Position numbers and translations under genes: made by a program. From Undaria pinnatifida (Eukaryota; Sar; Phaeophyceae; Laminariales; Alariaceae), in assembly GCA_012845835.1 (NCBI GenBank), contig JABAKD010000014.1, forward strand, positions 434,001 through 498,000: a stretch of 64,000 bases of DNA. The letters are read 5' to 3'. The notes beneath the pieces are model-generated. The model made no database searches. It saw only the letters and a program-made list of their open reading frames with translations, and was not told the DNA's origin. This document shows, one piece after another, positions 40,671 to 54,345 of the stretch (position 1 is its first letter; every line of letters begins with the position of its first letter).

Positions 40671-42404
40671 CCCCAAAAACGTCGGGTGCAGGTCTTAACG
40701 CCTGTACAGCTGGAAACCCGTTGTGATACAAAATTACTTCGAAGTAGTATGTAGAGAGGATTCAAGGTTTCAAAGGTGAAACGGCGGACGAGGCCCATGT
40801 TGACGAGAAGAAAACGAGAAGAAGGTCGTCAAGAAGAGAAAGACGCAACAAAAGAATTCGGGTTCCATAGACTATACTGCTGCTGCACTACTCCTGCTGT
40901 ACTCTATTTACTACACTACCATTTTCTGTGCTGCTGCTTGCTGCTGTGCTACAATAATACTACTACATACTACAGTATACTACTGCTGCTACTAGAATAG
41001 TACTGCTACTACTACTGCTACGACTATATACCAGTATACAGCAGCAGCAGTAGTACTAGTAGACGGCGATATTATAATAATACGAGTCATCACTCCCTGG
41101 TGCCTGCTGCTTGCTGCTTGCTGCTTGTTGTGCTTCTTCTGTTTGTTAAATGGCTTATTTTGTTGTTTGTTGTTGTTGGCAATTAGACAACAAAGACAAC
41201 AACAACATCTGAAACTGCTCTTTTTTTCTTGGTGGCAGTCAGGCTCTGCTGTTTGCTTCCGCGCCGATGTGCTTGTTTTTTCTTGTGCGGCTGGTCCACC
41301 ACTGGTCTCAGTTCGCTTCGTGGAACTGCTTGTTTTTTCGTGCTGCTGCTGCTGCTGGTCTCCTGCTTCTTGGTTCGCTTCGTGGGATGGATACCGCCGC
41401 AAAATACCCAACGGCTAACATCCACCACACAACACGAAGAACGAGGAACCAAGTCCACAAAACAGGAGTAATAGCTACGAGATCACAATGCTCAGCAGCA
41501 GCAGCCAGCCGGGGTACGCGCACATCATGTCCACCCAGCAGCAGCGCACCAAAAGCTGTCTAGAACAGGCCAGCTACTACTACAACAATAATACTTGTAC
41601 CATTATTTTAACATGTTATTGTAACGACGTCTGACTCAGCTGTTTTAGTTCGACGAATTGAGGGTGGATATTCTATTTGTTGTATGTACGAATATGATCA
41701 CAGAAATGTGATGGTAGCGGCCAGCGGCCAGCATCATATTCCATATTCCGCCTTCCATCACTGATCAAGCGAGCTACGAGTACGGAGGGTGTATCTACGA
41801 CGTACGATATCATTCTGGATGGAAATATAGAGACCGTTGGTATATTACTTGAAAGATATTTTGGATCCTTATGATTAAGTCCGTTGGGGCACTACTATCT
41901 ACGTGCGTCCGAGGATGATGTCCACCACGCTCCACGCACATACGACCAGTATCTACGGTTGGTCGTGCGGATAGTTTAATTTGATTGGTGGTCGTGCGGA
42001 TGGTTTAATTTGATTGGTGGTCGTGCGGATAGTTTAATTGGTTTCTCAAAGAACTAAACTTTTTCCTTGTTTTTTCAGCAAAGAAAGAATCAAAACAATA
42101 TTCTGTCTGGTGTTCTGTCAGCAACCAAAACAGATCTTTAAAAAAAGCGAAAAACAATTCAAAATGTTGGTCCGATTAACGTGTGTGCGCGAGCACGATA
42201 ACGTGTACAGCTATTTTCGAGCTTATTATTGATTAATTCCAAGTGTTTTGCGTAGATGTCGGGAGTGCACTGCTAAAAAGGATGCAACTATTTAAAAGTT
42301 GACTTTGGAATTGCTTGCTGTCGTATGTACGACACAGCTATCCTCTGTTGAGATATGATACGTGCGCATCACGCCATCATTATTGTTGCACTCTCTCTGC
42401 ACAG
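40671..42404. other. Low-complexity block with trinucleotide-rich sequence
   Basis: 40870-41110 is rich in TACTACTGC-like triplets; 41110-41390 in TGCTGC and TTGTTG. 41957-42043 is three tandem copies of a 29-30-bp unit containing GGTCGTGCGGATAGTTTAAT. A short open frame at 41487 (MLSSSSQPGYAHIMSTQQQ) might be exonic but has no supporting splice sites. Confidence 0.5.
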
Positions 42405-42604
42405 CACCACCAGCACACAGCAATACCAGCAGCACAACAAGCAGGGAGCAGCTGCAGCAGCAAGCGCAGCAAGCCCACATCAACCCACCCTTTGCTGCTG
42501 TGCTCTCAATGCCGACCTCCATCCTGGCTGCCAGCCCGAGGCGGCTGCCCCCCCGCCCCCCGGGAGGTCGACCACCTCTCCTTCCAGCCACCACGCGTCC
42601 GAAA

Positions 42605-43093
42605 ATGCGTAGGGCAGTATCATTTTCAGCAGATATCATCACAGAACCACCACCACAGCAACGAAATGAAGCTCCACCTCGAGACCGAGCAGCAGAAGCA
42701 GCAGAAGCAGCGCTAGCTAGACAGCCAGCGCTTGTGCGATCGCTGTCTCTAGATGTGATCGACTCCTCGCACATCGATCCGATCGAGTTCGGAAGGCGAC
42801 GGGACTACCTACTCGAGAAGAGGGCACGGGGAGAGTTGGAGGGGGGGGAGGAGGATTTGAGTAAAAATAAAGCGTTGATGGTGGTTCCGACACCTGATGA
42901 TGATGAGGAGGAGGATGGGTTTGAAGGAGGAGCATCGCCGAAAAAGCCAGCTAGAGCGGACAATTCGTACTCCGCGGAGGAGATTGCTTTGCGCCGATTC
43001 ATGACCGCGGTCGCGTGGGGCCCAGGCATGGCTGTCCTCAAGCACAACCGGAGGAAGGGTCGGGTCCGCCGGCTGCTGAAGTTCAACGACCAG
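42605..43093 (+). CDS. Exon of a protein with a C-terminal PH-like domain (first half)
   Basis: GC-rich open frame ending at a strong donor CGACCAG|GTACGA in phase 0. From the ATG at 42605 it has 163 codons: RRAVSFSADI, a Pro/Glu/Arg-rich region, RSLSLDVIDSSHIDPIEFGR, an acidic PTPDDDEEEDG linker, then SAEEIALRRFMTAVAWGPGM and AVLKHNRRKGRVRRLLKFND. The frame is open further upstream to 42362, with another ATG at 42509 and an acceptor-like CTCTCTGCACAG at 42404, so the true 5' boundary is uncertain. The end (G-x-x-V-L-K-H-x-R-x-K-G-x-x-x-R-x-L) resembles the first strands of a PH-type domain. RSLS sites suggest a regulated linker, which is inference. Confidence 0.6.
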
Positions 43094-43815
43094 GTACGAA
43101 CAACGAAACAACTACCAAAAATCTACAACATAATCCAAAAAAGATACGCAGCAGACGGCAGTTTGTTTTTTCGTTTTTTCCGAATCCGTTTTTCTCGTGG
43201 TCTATATTCGGGTGTTTATACGTACATGTCGGGAGTGTGCTGCTAATAAACCCTCTTTCCTAATTCAAATCGTATGCCTCTCTAATTCAAAGTAGTTTTG
43301 TCCACAAAAAGGTGGGATGCCTGTAAAGGTGCTAAGCTCTACATGAAAAAGCCTAGACTATAGCATCTCACGGACGGCGGTCTAAGCGAAGCTGTAGGGT
43401 GTTGGCTAACTCAAGTTACCGTTTCGTGCCATGCGTCTTTCTGCTTTGCCTCGGGAGAGAGATCAGAAATGCCAGTACGATACATGTAGACTACAGTATC
43501 TATGTCCCTCTCTCGTTTTTTGCCCTTTTTGTTTTTCTTCGCACACCGCGCCCTTGACAGAACATTCGAATACTGGTTTCAACCTCTTTTTGAGATCCAC
43601 ACAAGTTTTTTTTTCATGTTGCGTACCTCGGGTATGACACGATATGAAACCAACTGCAACGTATACGCGCGATAAACGATCTTCTGTACGCAGGTGTACA
43701 GCAAGCAAGCACTTGATTGAATAATCAACAGCAGCAGCACAATAGATCTGAGACCGAGGGAGTAAAAAAAGCAAGCAGGGGACAATTACAGCAGTACATC
43801 GAGTTGTTGTTGTTT

Positions 43816-44290
43816 TTACAACAACTCGCATAATCAAGTCCGTGGTCACAGGACAAGGCTCCAGTCACTCTGGAGCTGAGGAATAATACCCCCGGAAAAT
43901 TAACACAAACAAACCAAGAGGTGGTACAACAGGCACATATCACAGCTGACGCAATTCACGCCTCCACTCCACCTGAAACATATGAAATGTGAAATCAGTA
44001 GAATATACACTATACCCCCCAGCACCCCCAAATACAACAAGCCGGTACCGGTACCGGTATGCATTTTCAGTCCCAAGCCGTGATCAACTATCTGTGTAGA
44101 CTAGTCTATAGTCGATGAAATTTTATTTTATCTCACCAATGGCATTCATTGTGTTGTTGCTCTCACACGAACTAGCATAATCAAGTCCGTGATCACAGGA
44201 CATCCTCTCCAGGCACTCTGGGGAGTGGAGGAATAGTCTATACCCCAGGAAAAAACAAACACAAACCCAACAGCAGTGTAACAGCAGTGA
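43816..44290. repeat. Diverged duplication, about 350 bp apart
   Basis: Both copies contain GCATAATCAAGTCCGTG(G/A)TC, ACAGGACA, a CACTCTGG(A/G)G segment, GGAATA and ACACAAAC in order. 44500-44660 continues with another repeat, also present inverted at 48405-48560 and 53805-53990 (GATCGAATATTTTGTCG and GATCGCGCGTATTACGGGTT). Confidence 0.75.
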
Positions 44291-45792
44291 GTGGTACACG
44301 CATAATATATAATGATCAAAATCAGCCCCCCACGTCCTTAAAAGCTCCGCCCTCCCCTCACCCGTTATTCGACTTACAGTACTCACTTGATAATAAACTG
44401 ATGCATTTCCTTCCACAGCTGTCAGATTTTGTCCCCCTCAGAAACGGGTTTTATAGTTTCCGCGCACAGACTGCCTAACATCACGCTGTTGCCCCTGATA
44501 GCTACACTGTAGTTGCAAGGGGAGTCGCCGACCTATATCCTTAGTCTAATGAGGACACATAACCCGTAATACGCGCGATCGGAGTAGTATCACACACAGC
44601 TTGCAAAGATGAGTTTCGACAAAATATTCGATCTCACAGCTGCTGGAGTGTATTTTAATTTTTATTATAATACGAAGTACATACGTACGAGGTACTCGTA
44701 CATAATTGACGCAATTCATGCCTCCGCCAGAAAATACATGAACTATTTTATAAATTAATACCATCATTTATTATTACCAGGTAGTAGATAGTGCTTTCTT
44801 GCACGTATGACTGCATTTGAAATGACACCACGATACGATTATCAGATACGACAAAAAAAGGCAACGCCACGTACCGGTAAAGCGCGCCCGGGATCATTTC
44901 ACGTATAAAAACACCGGAGAGAGGAGGACAGGAGGAGGAGGAGAGAGACTTCTCACGCGTAGAAACACTTACTTGTTTTTGCTTCATACTGAGATTGTTC
45001 GGGCGCAGCAGTGGGGTTTCTTGTACATACATGTAAGGCGACATGATGAATAAGGCGACCACTCGAGAAAATGCGGTCAAAAATTGGCTGGCAGCAGCAG
45101 CAGCAGTCTAGACGGACGGTCGGTTGGTTGGTTGATTGTTGATGGTTTATGAGTGTATGCCTTGCATGATCATGCTCTTCCTACTATTAATGTTGCGCTA
45201 GGCTTGCCGCGCGGGTGTATCCAATGCGATATCCAATGCCCGCACGGCGCGGGGCGGCGCGTTCCCCCCCCCCTCCAGACCCACCCTTCGAAATCCGGCG
45301 CCGAAACGCTCTTCTACTAGGAGAGCGGCAAATCCTTTAGGCTCACATAGGTAGGGTAAAAAAGACGCATCGACAGATAGGCTGTCGACAACGTTATCAA
45401 CGGCTTGGTTGTACGTCATGACCCCTACCACTCTACTATGATTGTTGTACCAGGTAGTACGGCCTTATATAATCATACATGTCGAAGATATCGGCGACGT
45501 CCTCCGCAGGTTTTTATGGACTTTAGATCCATCAAGACTCCCCACGCACAACACAACAACAACAATCCGTGCCTTCTGCGGACAATCCTTGCGATGGGCC
45601 TCGCATCTTGCGCTTGAAGTGCAACAACAGAGACGGGACCACCTCAACACAAGTAGTTCGTGACGGTGTCAAGTTACATTATTTGTTGTACGAACCGCTC
45701 TAAAGTCAAAAGAAGAGTTGTGGTCGGGACCGGTAGCAAACAAATTACTCCGTGGTCCGGAGACAACGACAAAAAGGTGCATTGTTCGAGCT

Positions 45793-45905
45793 CTATTTTA
45801 CGGGGGACCATAGTAAATAGGACCAAATAGTGTTAGTCAAAATAGGGAAATATATTGGTTTTTGTGTGTACCGTAGGTCCTATTTACTATGGCCCCCCGT
45901 AAATA
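45793..45905. mobile_element. 113-bp MITE with 30-bp terminal inverted repeats
   Basis: The left end TCTATTTTACGGGGGACCAT plus AGTAAATAGGACC is mirrored at the right by GGTCCTATTTACTATGGCCC plus CCCGTAAATAGA. The interior is only about 45 bp with no coding capacity. The superfamily is not clear, and I did not identify a target duplication with confidence. Confidence 0.85.
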
Positions 45906-48900
45906 GAACTATTTTGCGGCAGCAGCAGCAGCAGTAAGCAGTGGTCCCTCTATAATAGTATACAATAGTAGTGCCGTTTGAGAGTGGTGCCGGTTGGGCG
46001 CCTGTGGAATCGCTTGGCAACCAGGCGCAGGGCCTCCACCAAGTTGCAACGTAACACCCCAACCAAGCAGCAGTAACCCACAACCAAGCAAATACGACGC
46101 ATGAAATAAGTAGTTCACCCGTTCTTCCTGTGAAGAAGACCAAAGGCGTTGTTGGAAGTGACCATCCATTCATCGAACCGAGTGAATTTCCGCAGGGTCA
46201 CTTGCCCTCTCCCACTTTTAGACCTGCAGAATATACACGAACTAATTCCAAGTAGTAATGTCTCCGTACCCGTGTGGGTGCATGCCTCTACTATTCACAG
46301 CGCACCAGGTACTAGTTAAATAGCTGTATCATGCGAGTATCTATTCCGAGTACGTATCGTATGTATAATCGAACATTTAACACAGCCAGCCGCTGCGTTG
46401 TAAAGATACTCGTGGCCCATACATCCAATATCCTTCTATAAAGCAGTGTAATATATAATACCAATATACTACAATCTATCTCCCATGTATCATGCGTATA
46501 TTTGGATCTAAATAAGGTAGTAGTATAGAAATGGTACAACATACATCTATCTGCGATGACTCTGCTAGCCATATCTCTGTTTCCCTTCCCCGATTATGTT
46601 CGAATGTTAGCTATTAGTACCTACCACTAGGGTATAGTCTATTGCACCCTGGTCCTCAGAATCCTACCATCTCCAGCTGATTGGCCGCAGCCCTCCGGCT
46701 TCTTCCTTGCGATCGTACAAATATCGCTTCTTGTATCTCCAGCTGATCGGCCGCAGCCCTTTTACTGTAACATGTTGTTGTAAAGGCTCGAGTACCAATA
46801 GGCTCGTAGAATATTTCTCAAGGACCAGGTTGTTGTGTGTGTGTTTCGGAGTGTCGATATACTGCCATGTAACGCGTTCCGTCTAACCCCCTTAGAACCC
46901 CAAAACTCCTCCCTATACTAATACCAAGTAATTTGTATCCAGTTGTTGTGAAGAAAGGGGGCGTTAATTAATTCACGTCCTACGTACGGTAAAGGTGCAC
47001 CAACAACCTTGTTTTCGCCTTTTGAGGGTGGTTGCTTGAGGACCTCTTCTATGCCTCGCCCAAGAAGAGCTGATTTGGAGTACACGGAAAGCGCAAAGAC
47101 TCCCGGTGAACAAACCCACAGGGCCTCTGCGAATTGAAAAAAAAAAAAGAAAGAAAAGAGTTCCATGTTTCGAAACAAGAATGATGACATTCCTAGGTGC
47201 TGTGATAATAAGAGGTGGCATTTTTTTCGTTTGTTTGTAGAAACATTTTTTTTTGCTGATTTGACGGGGATCCTTAACCTGTATCTTAACCCGAAATCGT
47301 CGTCGATTTACAACAAAAAAAATACCACCTCTTATCACAGCACCTAGCACGCACCTCTAGGCCCTTTTGGGGGGTCGATTGCCACATCTTCATTATTATA
47401 GCATACTGGCCAAAACGCGACGCGCATTATCTAATCAAGCGTCTAAATAGGAGAGAGAAAAAAAAAAATTTGATGCTATGATACCCGAGCATTGACATGC
47501 CTCCCTCTTTGTCTCACAACTTCCTACACGGTGCAGTTCGAGCACGTCTGTCTGCTACATACACCCAATTGGTTTCCATGTGGCCAACGCTACAATCGCC
47601 AGTTTTTCGTCAATTTGTTTGGGTCAAAAGTCCCCAAGGGGCTAATAATGTAACCTCAACCCATTTACCACTCCTAAAGTTGACCTGGTCTAACTCCAAG
47701 CGTTTTGTCCCCATGTCATGTCATGTCGGGACTAAGCTGCGAAAAGGGTTCAACTCCCTTGTTACTGCTGTATGTAGCACTCACCCGCGCTTTTTGGGAG
47801 GGACAACAACAAGCTATTTGCAGTTTGTGTCGGACACGTTTTGCAGCAGCAGCAGCAGCAGCAGCAAGAAAGACGCGTGGGACATTATCAGAGAGGTTGC
47901 ACTTTCTTTTGCGAAAACTTTATTTCCTAAATGACGAGGCTGGCTTAACCCGAAATCGTCTCGCAACGTTTATTCAACATTGTTTCGCTAAAGTATTGTT
48001 TTGTATTGCCAAAGCCGTGGAGTTGGTCACAATCGGCTTGTACCTTTCGGTTTTTGCTCGAAAATCGTTTTTATTCGGGGTGGCGTGCATACTACGCACA
48101 GCTTACGAAGTGAGGAGCGTCAGAAAAAGATGTTTCACTTTTTTTACCGTACGTAGCATGGATCGCAAAAACGCGCTCCGTCCAGTCCGGCGCGCAAAGG
48201 CGCGGTCTGCTCCAATCGTGCATCCTATCTATCTATTATTAATAATGCTATACACAGTACCCAAGGTGTTTAATAGTAAGCTTTTCTTAAAGTTTTCACA
48301 GACATAAACTATGTTCATGCGTCAACTGTGAGTTCGAACAATTGAATGGTTTACGCCTTTTTTTATTATTGAAAAAACGTCGGCTGTGACTGTGGAGGTT
48401 GTAATGATATATTATAAAAATAAAAATACACTCCAGCTATGGGATCGAATATTTTGTCGAAACTCATCTTTGCCAAGCTGCGTGTGATACTCCGATCGCG
48501 CGTATTACGGGTTGCGTGTCCTCATTAAGGATAGGTTGGTGACTCCCCTTGGAGCTACAGTAGTGTAGCTTGTACCAGGGTCAACAGGGTCATGTTAACC
48601 AGTCTGTGCGCGAAAACTGCAAAACCTGTTTTTGAGGGGGACAAAATCTGACAGCCGTGAAGGTTGTAGCGATAGATATAGTGTGTGCTCGGTGCATCGG
48701 TACGATTCCGGTCAGTACCGCTCCGGAGAAACGCTTTCAATTTTCCGTCTTGGACCGAAACGACAAGGCCGGCGAAGATCCTGCGCTTACCGCCCCTCGG
48801 TTATTTCTCTTTTCTCCGCGGGTTGCTTGTTTATGGTTTGGCCTTATCTATTATGTTGAGGCGCGGGACGGCGTGTTTCTCCTGTTAATAGTGTGCGCTC

Positions 48901-50639
48901 CGCCCCCCATACATACTCTCAACCTATCTATCTATGGCGAAAAATGGGGCCGAAACGTCCCAAGACGGCACATTCTCGAGGCCACACTGTTACTAATCCA
49001 AGTGGACACCGCCACCGCCACCATCATCACCAACACCACCAACACCACCATCAACGACAACAACAACAACAATAAACAAGAGTACCTTGTACTATACGTA
49101 CTAGTTCCGTTATCCAAGTGATAGTAGTATTGGTTGTTTATAGACCGCGTTAACGCATTTACAACTGGAAACCCGCTTTTGGGGACAAATTACTCGGAAT
49201 TAGTATGGGGAGGGGTTTGGGGGTTCTGAAGGGGGTTAAGTCTATTGAAAGTACAAGTTGTACGAGAAAAAGAACACTTTTGGGGGGAAACTTGAAGAGG
49301 GCCTATCCCGTCTCCGCCCATGGTATGCGGCCTTCGAATCCGCAAGAAGATCCAAACTAGTGCAAAAGTCAAAAGACATGCACGGTCAACACCAGCATCA
49401 ACAACAAACACCAACTAACTACAAGAACACCGACATCAGCAACACCGACATCAACACCAGCAACACGAACGACATGACCAACACAAAGATCGTTCCGTTG
49501 TAGTTCTAGTATTATAGTATCCAGAGGTAGTGGGCGAAGAAACCTTTTATGGGTATATTTTGGGGGGGAGCGCCAGTCGAGCCTGGGAGTATCATAGGTA
49601 GGTTAGGTGGCGCGCACAACGGGTTTCGTAGTTGTGAGGAGGCTTCCCTCGCTGCAACATAGTTGCCTTTGCTTTGGCAGTGCATTAGTTGTAATATCCC
49701 TGTTAAAGCACTGCACTCACTCCCGTGCTGGGGACATGACGCTTAGAATAATATTGACTATTGTATAGGCATAGAAGGGAGATAGACTTCATGCATAGGT
49801 TTCCTTCTGTTTTGGAGTTTTTTTCTTTCGGAAACGTTATGAGCGATCGACGTTGAAACTCATATATATATATATATATATTGCCGCACTTTGTCGGGTG
49901 GCAGGCACAACATTAATGTAATACAAATTTTATTTTAGGCGTTGGGCAAGTCAAGGTTTACAGTTTGACGTTGCTAGAGACGGGGCCGTATACCGAGTAG
50001 CAAGCAAAAGCAATGACGAAAAGAAAAACAACGGATACGTATACCCAAAACGTCGAGAAAGGGGTAGAAAGCGTACGTAGCAGTCTAGTAGTGCAGCTTG
50101 ATTTGCCTTCTGAGGACGGTGGCTTGGTAAAACCACTTCAAAAAGTGTTTTTGTGATGAACAAAGCCATGGCCTAGGTGTACAGAAAAAAAACATATTTC
50201 CTAACAAGAATGACGAAAATTCCGACGATCTAGGGTTAGGGAGTCCCGTCGTTCAGAAAAATAGTGTTTTCGACAAAAAAAGGTATACCGTAATACCTCC
50301 ATCGTTCGCACACGTCCCGGTAGCATTCGGTGCAGCCGAAGGTCTTTGCTCTTCACGAACGAGAGAACGAATCTAAAAGAATCGCGACCGATGTATATGT
50401 CAGGGGACAGCTTGCAATGTTGAGCGTCGACCCATCACCGGAAGAAGGCACGCAGCTCAGAACGCCGCACTTTTTTGTGTTGCTCTTTTACAAGAAAGGA
50501 AAAGATCGACATCCGCAACGACGTGGCCCCGTACGTCGCACAAAGAGCATCTTTGATGTTTTTCCAGGTAGGTGCTAGAGTAGTAGATGTGTTAAGAGTG
50601 TTGAGGGTTCTACCCACATTTTTGTAAACAAACATGCTT

Positions 50640-50885
50640 GAATTGATTGGGAAGGGGGGGGGGGGGGGGGGGGGGGGCGGGGGGCAGCACCGTAGGAGTC
50701 CCCCAACAACGTGGTGGTGTGCTATAGAGAGCAATATGACCGCCTTGTAGAGGGAAGCCACCTCAGTCATTCCGGGTCATGAGCACTTTATTTAGTGCAA
50801 TTCCCCACAACAAGCGCGGAGCGATTTCGACCGCATTATATAGGGATACCGCCATAGGGGAACCACCTTATAGGGGGATACCGCC
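50640..50885 (+). repeat. Poly-G tract followed by a dispersed repeat
   Basis: 50653-50678 is nearly pure G. 50690-50885 matches 14437-14615 and ends in GGGATACCGCCATAGGGG-type units related to the minisatellite at 34850. Confidence 0.75.
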
Positions 50886-51724
50886 ATATTGAAAGAACCC
50901 TACTGTACTAGTACTAGTAGATGGGTTAACCCCGTTAAAGCCCTAAAACTCGCCCAATACTAACTCCCAAGTCATTTGTCCTCGAAAACGGGTTTCCAGT
51001 ATGAACAACCTCAAAACACGTACGTGCAGCATAATATATACCAGTCAGTGTCATAAGGCTTAGCCCCACTAGTCTAATACCTCAACACCAGGATATCAGT
51101 TTTTTTTTTTTTTTTTTTTTTATCCTCCGGCGGATGGGGAAAATCAGTATTTAATAACTAAATAGTCACATGCCAGGTATGTGCGACGTATTGTAGGCTA
51201 GACCTATATACAATGTGTTGGACTATTATCATGGAGTGTATGTACCCAGTAGGCAACTCTACAGCAATCTTTCTGTGGTTAATAATTATCATGATATTAT
51301 CGTGGCCACATGAATACATCTGTTTCGTCACAAAGAAACGGCGTTTTGCGTGTCGTTTGTTGCGTGTCGCGTGTCGCGCTACGTAGCTTTTTCGCTTCTT
51401 TTTTTTTTTCTCTCAGGGTCCTACTGGTAGTAATGTGTCAGGGTTGGCAACGCCCAGACGGCGAAACGCAAATACATATATACACCTATTACAACAGCAG
51501 TAGTACCATGATACGTATCATGCCACCACAGGCGACCTATGGATCATTCGAATCCTGCTGTAACGGCACACGCTTCGTGTTGCCGCTGGGTACGAGCCCA
51601 GCTGGTCGTCATGGTCGCTCACATACACAGTTTAGCATAATAATGCAAGTCAGTATTAACATTAAAAGTGGATATTGATGGTAGCTGGGGGTACAGCAAG
51701 CACTTCCTAATTTTTTGTTGACGG

Positions 51725-52579
51725 CAGTTGCCACTGTGGTCACCCTGCACGTAGTTCGTTGTACCTGGTATGCAGTAGTAGTAGAAGTGTTTTGCGTCTA
51801 CAGTTGCTACTAGCTGTAGTCACCCTGCACGTAGTTCGTTGAACCTGGTATGCAGCAGTAGTAGAGGTGTTTTGCGTCAGTGTTATAAGGCTTGGTTTGG
51901 GTAAGCTATTGGTTAACCTTTAGCAAGTGGTCAAACGAACTATGAATAATACCCCACTAATACCTTAACAACTGGCGTCGTCGACAGACCATGGATTTTT
52001 TGGGTCGTGGGTTCGATCCCCACCATCCACAACAATAAACTTTTCAGATTTTCCCCATCATGTCGAACTTGAACAAATACTCTCCCTGGTACCCCAGGGA
52101 ATGAAACGGCTTGGATAATTAACAGGTCCGCTCGTATATCCGGCCGACCTGGTATCCCGCCGTCTCAGGGGGGGAGAGTGTTATAAGGCTTAGTTTGGGT
52201 AAGCTATGGGTTAACCTTTTGCAAGTGGTCAAACGGACTAATACCCCACTAATACCTCAACACCAGCTGCTGCCGCTGGTCACAGATGTCGTGTTTTGCG
52301 TCCGCAGCTGGCTACAGACGTCAGGAGACGGCATTTTCAGCCCTTCCTTGACCGACGGACGGCAATTCCCCAATAATTTATCTTGACTGACTGCAAACTA
52401 CTAGCTTTTAGTGTGGAACGATCGGTTTGACACCGTTGACTGACCGCTGGGCGTTTCCCCTTGACTGACCGTCTGCTGGGATATTTTTTGCTGGTTGGCG
52501 CGATCGTTTTGACACCCTTGACTGACCGCTGGGCGTTTTCCCTTGACTGACCGTCTCCTGGCGTGTTTTCTGCTTGTTG
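51725..52579. repeat. Two direct duplications and tRNA-like repeat copies
   Basis: 51725-51885 holds two copies of an 80-bp unit with CACCCTGCACGTAGTTCGTT. 51890-52045 is a family D tRNA-like repeat and 52175-52265 a truncated one. 52421-52579 holds two 80-bp copies with CTTGACTGACCGTCT at the end. Confidence 0.8.
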
Positions 52580-54171
52580 GCATGGTATGAATGTTAATTT
52601 TAATATTAACTATCATTAGTATATAGTTTTCTGTGAGATAGTTGGTTGTTTGCTGTGTCGCTTGCGTGAGAGGTTGCAAGTTGCTATGGGATGGCAGCTG
52701 GCTTCGGGTGAACAAACACAATAGCACCACGTCGTCACCACATCATTCAGGGGCGCTCAAAAAATAGAGAAAACGGAGCCACGACACGAGAAAAAAATCG
52801 GAGCGTTGTGATTTCTGTGCGAATCGAGAAAATAATGACGTTTTATTTGCAAATACTTTTTTTTCGGTTGTATGTAGTAGTAGCAACCCCCTCAGTTTGA
52901 CTCCTTGAAAACACAAGTGTGGGGAAGTTTTTGCTGTCGTTTTTTGTGCGCTTCCTGCATCATCATCCATCACTCATAACGTACTGTTAAGATACGGCCT
53001 CGAAAGGCCTGTAATTATCCGAATTTGAGATCATTTGAATGGGTTTCGTATGATAAGGTTGGCAGTTTATATTCGGGAAAGTTAGGAAATAGATCGGAGG
53101 CACGTGCCTCCGATCTCAGAAGCTATCCCGGGCTCTGGTGGAAACGAATAAAGCTACATCTCTACGAAGGAACGAAAGTGAGTACTCTCCGAGGACCTGC
53201 TCAATTGGCAGACCTGCAGGGGGCACTCTGTGTCCCCCACCTTTAATTTAACATTACACATTGGCACATCGTCACACGAAGTCTGATGATAATGCATGTG
53301 GTACCTGTTTTTGGGCCGTTTTTGGTGATGATCGTCAGCTTTTTCACAACTTTGCCATCACTTACTCACGGGGTGGTACACTACGAAAAGTGTGTAGTGG
53401 CACTCGTACCTTTTGTTTTGTAGTTGTGATGATTGTCCGCCGTGTGATCTGCTTGTTGGAGCGTGTTGAGTCTCGCTCTGAGTGTGTGTACTCGAACAAT
53501 ACCGCAGATTCTTTCCCGCATGAATCACGTTCATACAACTCATACAATACATACTTCATGTATACTACTATTTAATAGTAATACATAAGGCACACATGAG
53601 TGACGTATCATGGCATAGTACCTGGTGGTACAAGATACCTGGTATACCAGAAGTGACGTAATAGTGACAGCTTGCTGCCAAGCTGTTTTGGTCCTGAAAT
53701 ATGTGTGTGTACATATATACTTCGTACGAGCAGGACGAAAGGTTACCTTGTGCATACCAGCATTCGAGTATTATTACTTGTATTATTATTTTTGCCCTCC
53801 GACAATACTAAAAAAATTGAAATACACTCCAGCTGTGAGATCGAATATTTTGTCGAAACTCATCTTCGCAAGCTGTGTGTGCTACTCCGATCGCGCGTAT
53901 TACGGGTTGTGTGTCCTCATTAAGGATATAGGTCGGCGACTCCCCTTGCAACTACAGTGTAGCTATCAGGGTCTGTGCGCACAATATAGCGTAGATGCCT
54001 TTCCGATGTGAATCGAATATCCTTCCATAAAGCAGCAGTAGTACCTAATATGTTGTCGAATGATCGCACCATAAAGCAGTCAGTGGTATCTTCCGCCAAC
54101 CATTTACCCATTTGCTTTTCCCACATAATATTCCCTTTTTATCTACTGTTTCCTTTCCCTATACAGTAGGT

Positions 54172-54345
54172 GGCCCTATATAGTGCGGGTATGTGTCACG
54201 AAAATTTACCCGCACTATACCGGGCACCCGCACTATATAAAAACCGGCCACTATAGAGGGGTCTATATTGTGCCAAACGATTTCACCAGCACAATATCGG
54301 ACAACCGCACTATATGACCCGCACTATATAGGGCCACCTACTGTA
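54172..54345. mobile_element. MITE with 27-bp perfect terminal inverted repeats
   Basis: The ends read CAGTAGGTGGCCCTATATAG plus TGCGGGT and its exact reverse complement, flanked by TA on each side. The interior contains internal inverted pieces (ACCCGCACTATA, GCGGGTAT) and no open frame. The CAGT start and TA flanks fit a non-autonomous Tc1/mariner/pogo-type element; the assignment is tentative. Confidence 0.88.

Noticed and set aside
47497-48307. Overlapping frames of 145 and 200 codons
   Set aside because: No recognisable domain, mixed composition, Ser run from AGC repeats, and no convincing splice sites or start context.
50330-50578. 82-codon frame considered as a missing PH-gene exon
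   Set aside because: No acceptor at a suitable place, and joining it between 43093 and 58050 would break the strand 2-strand 3 continuity.
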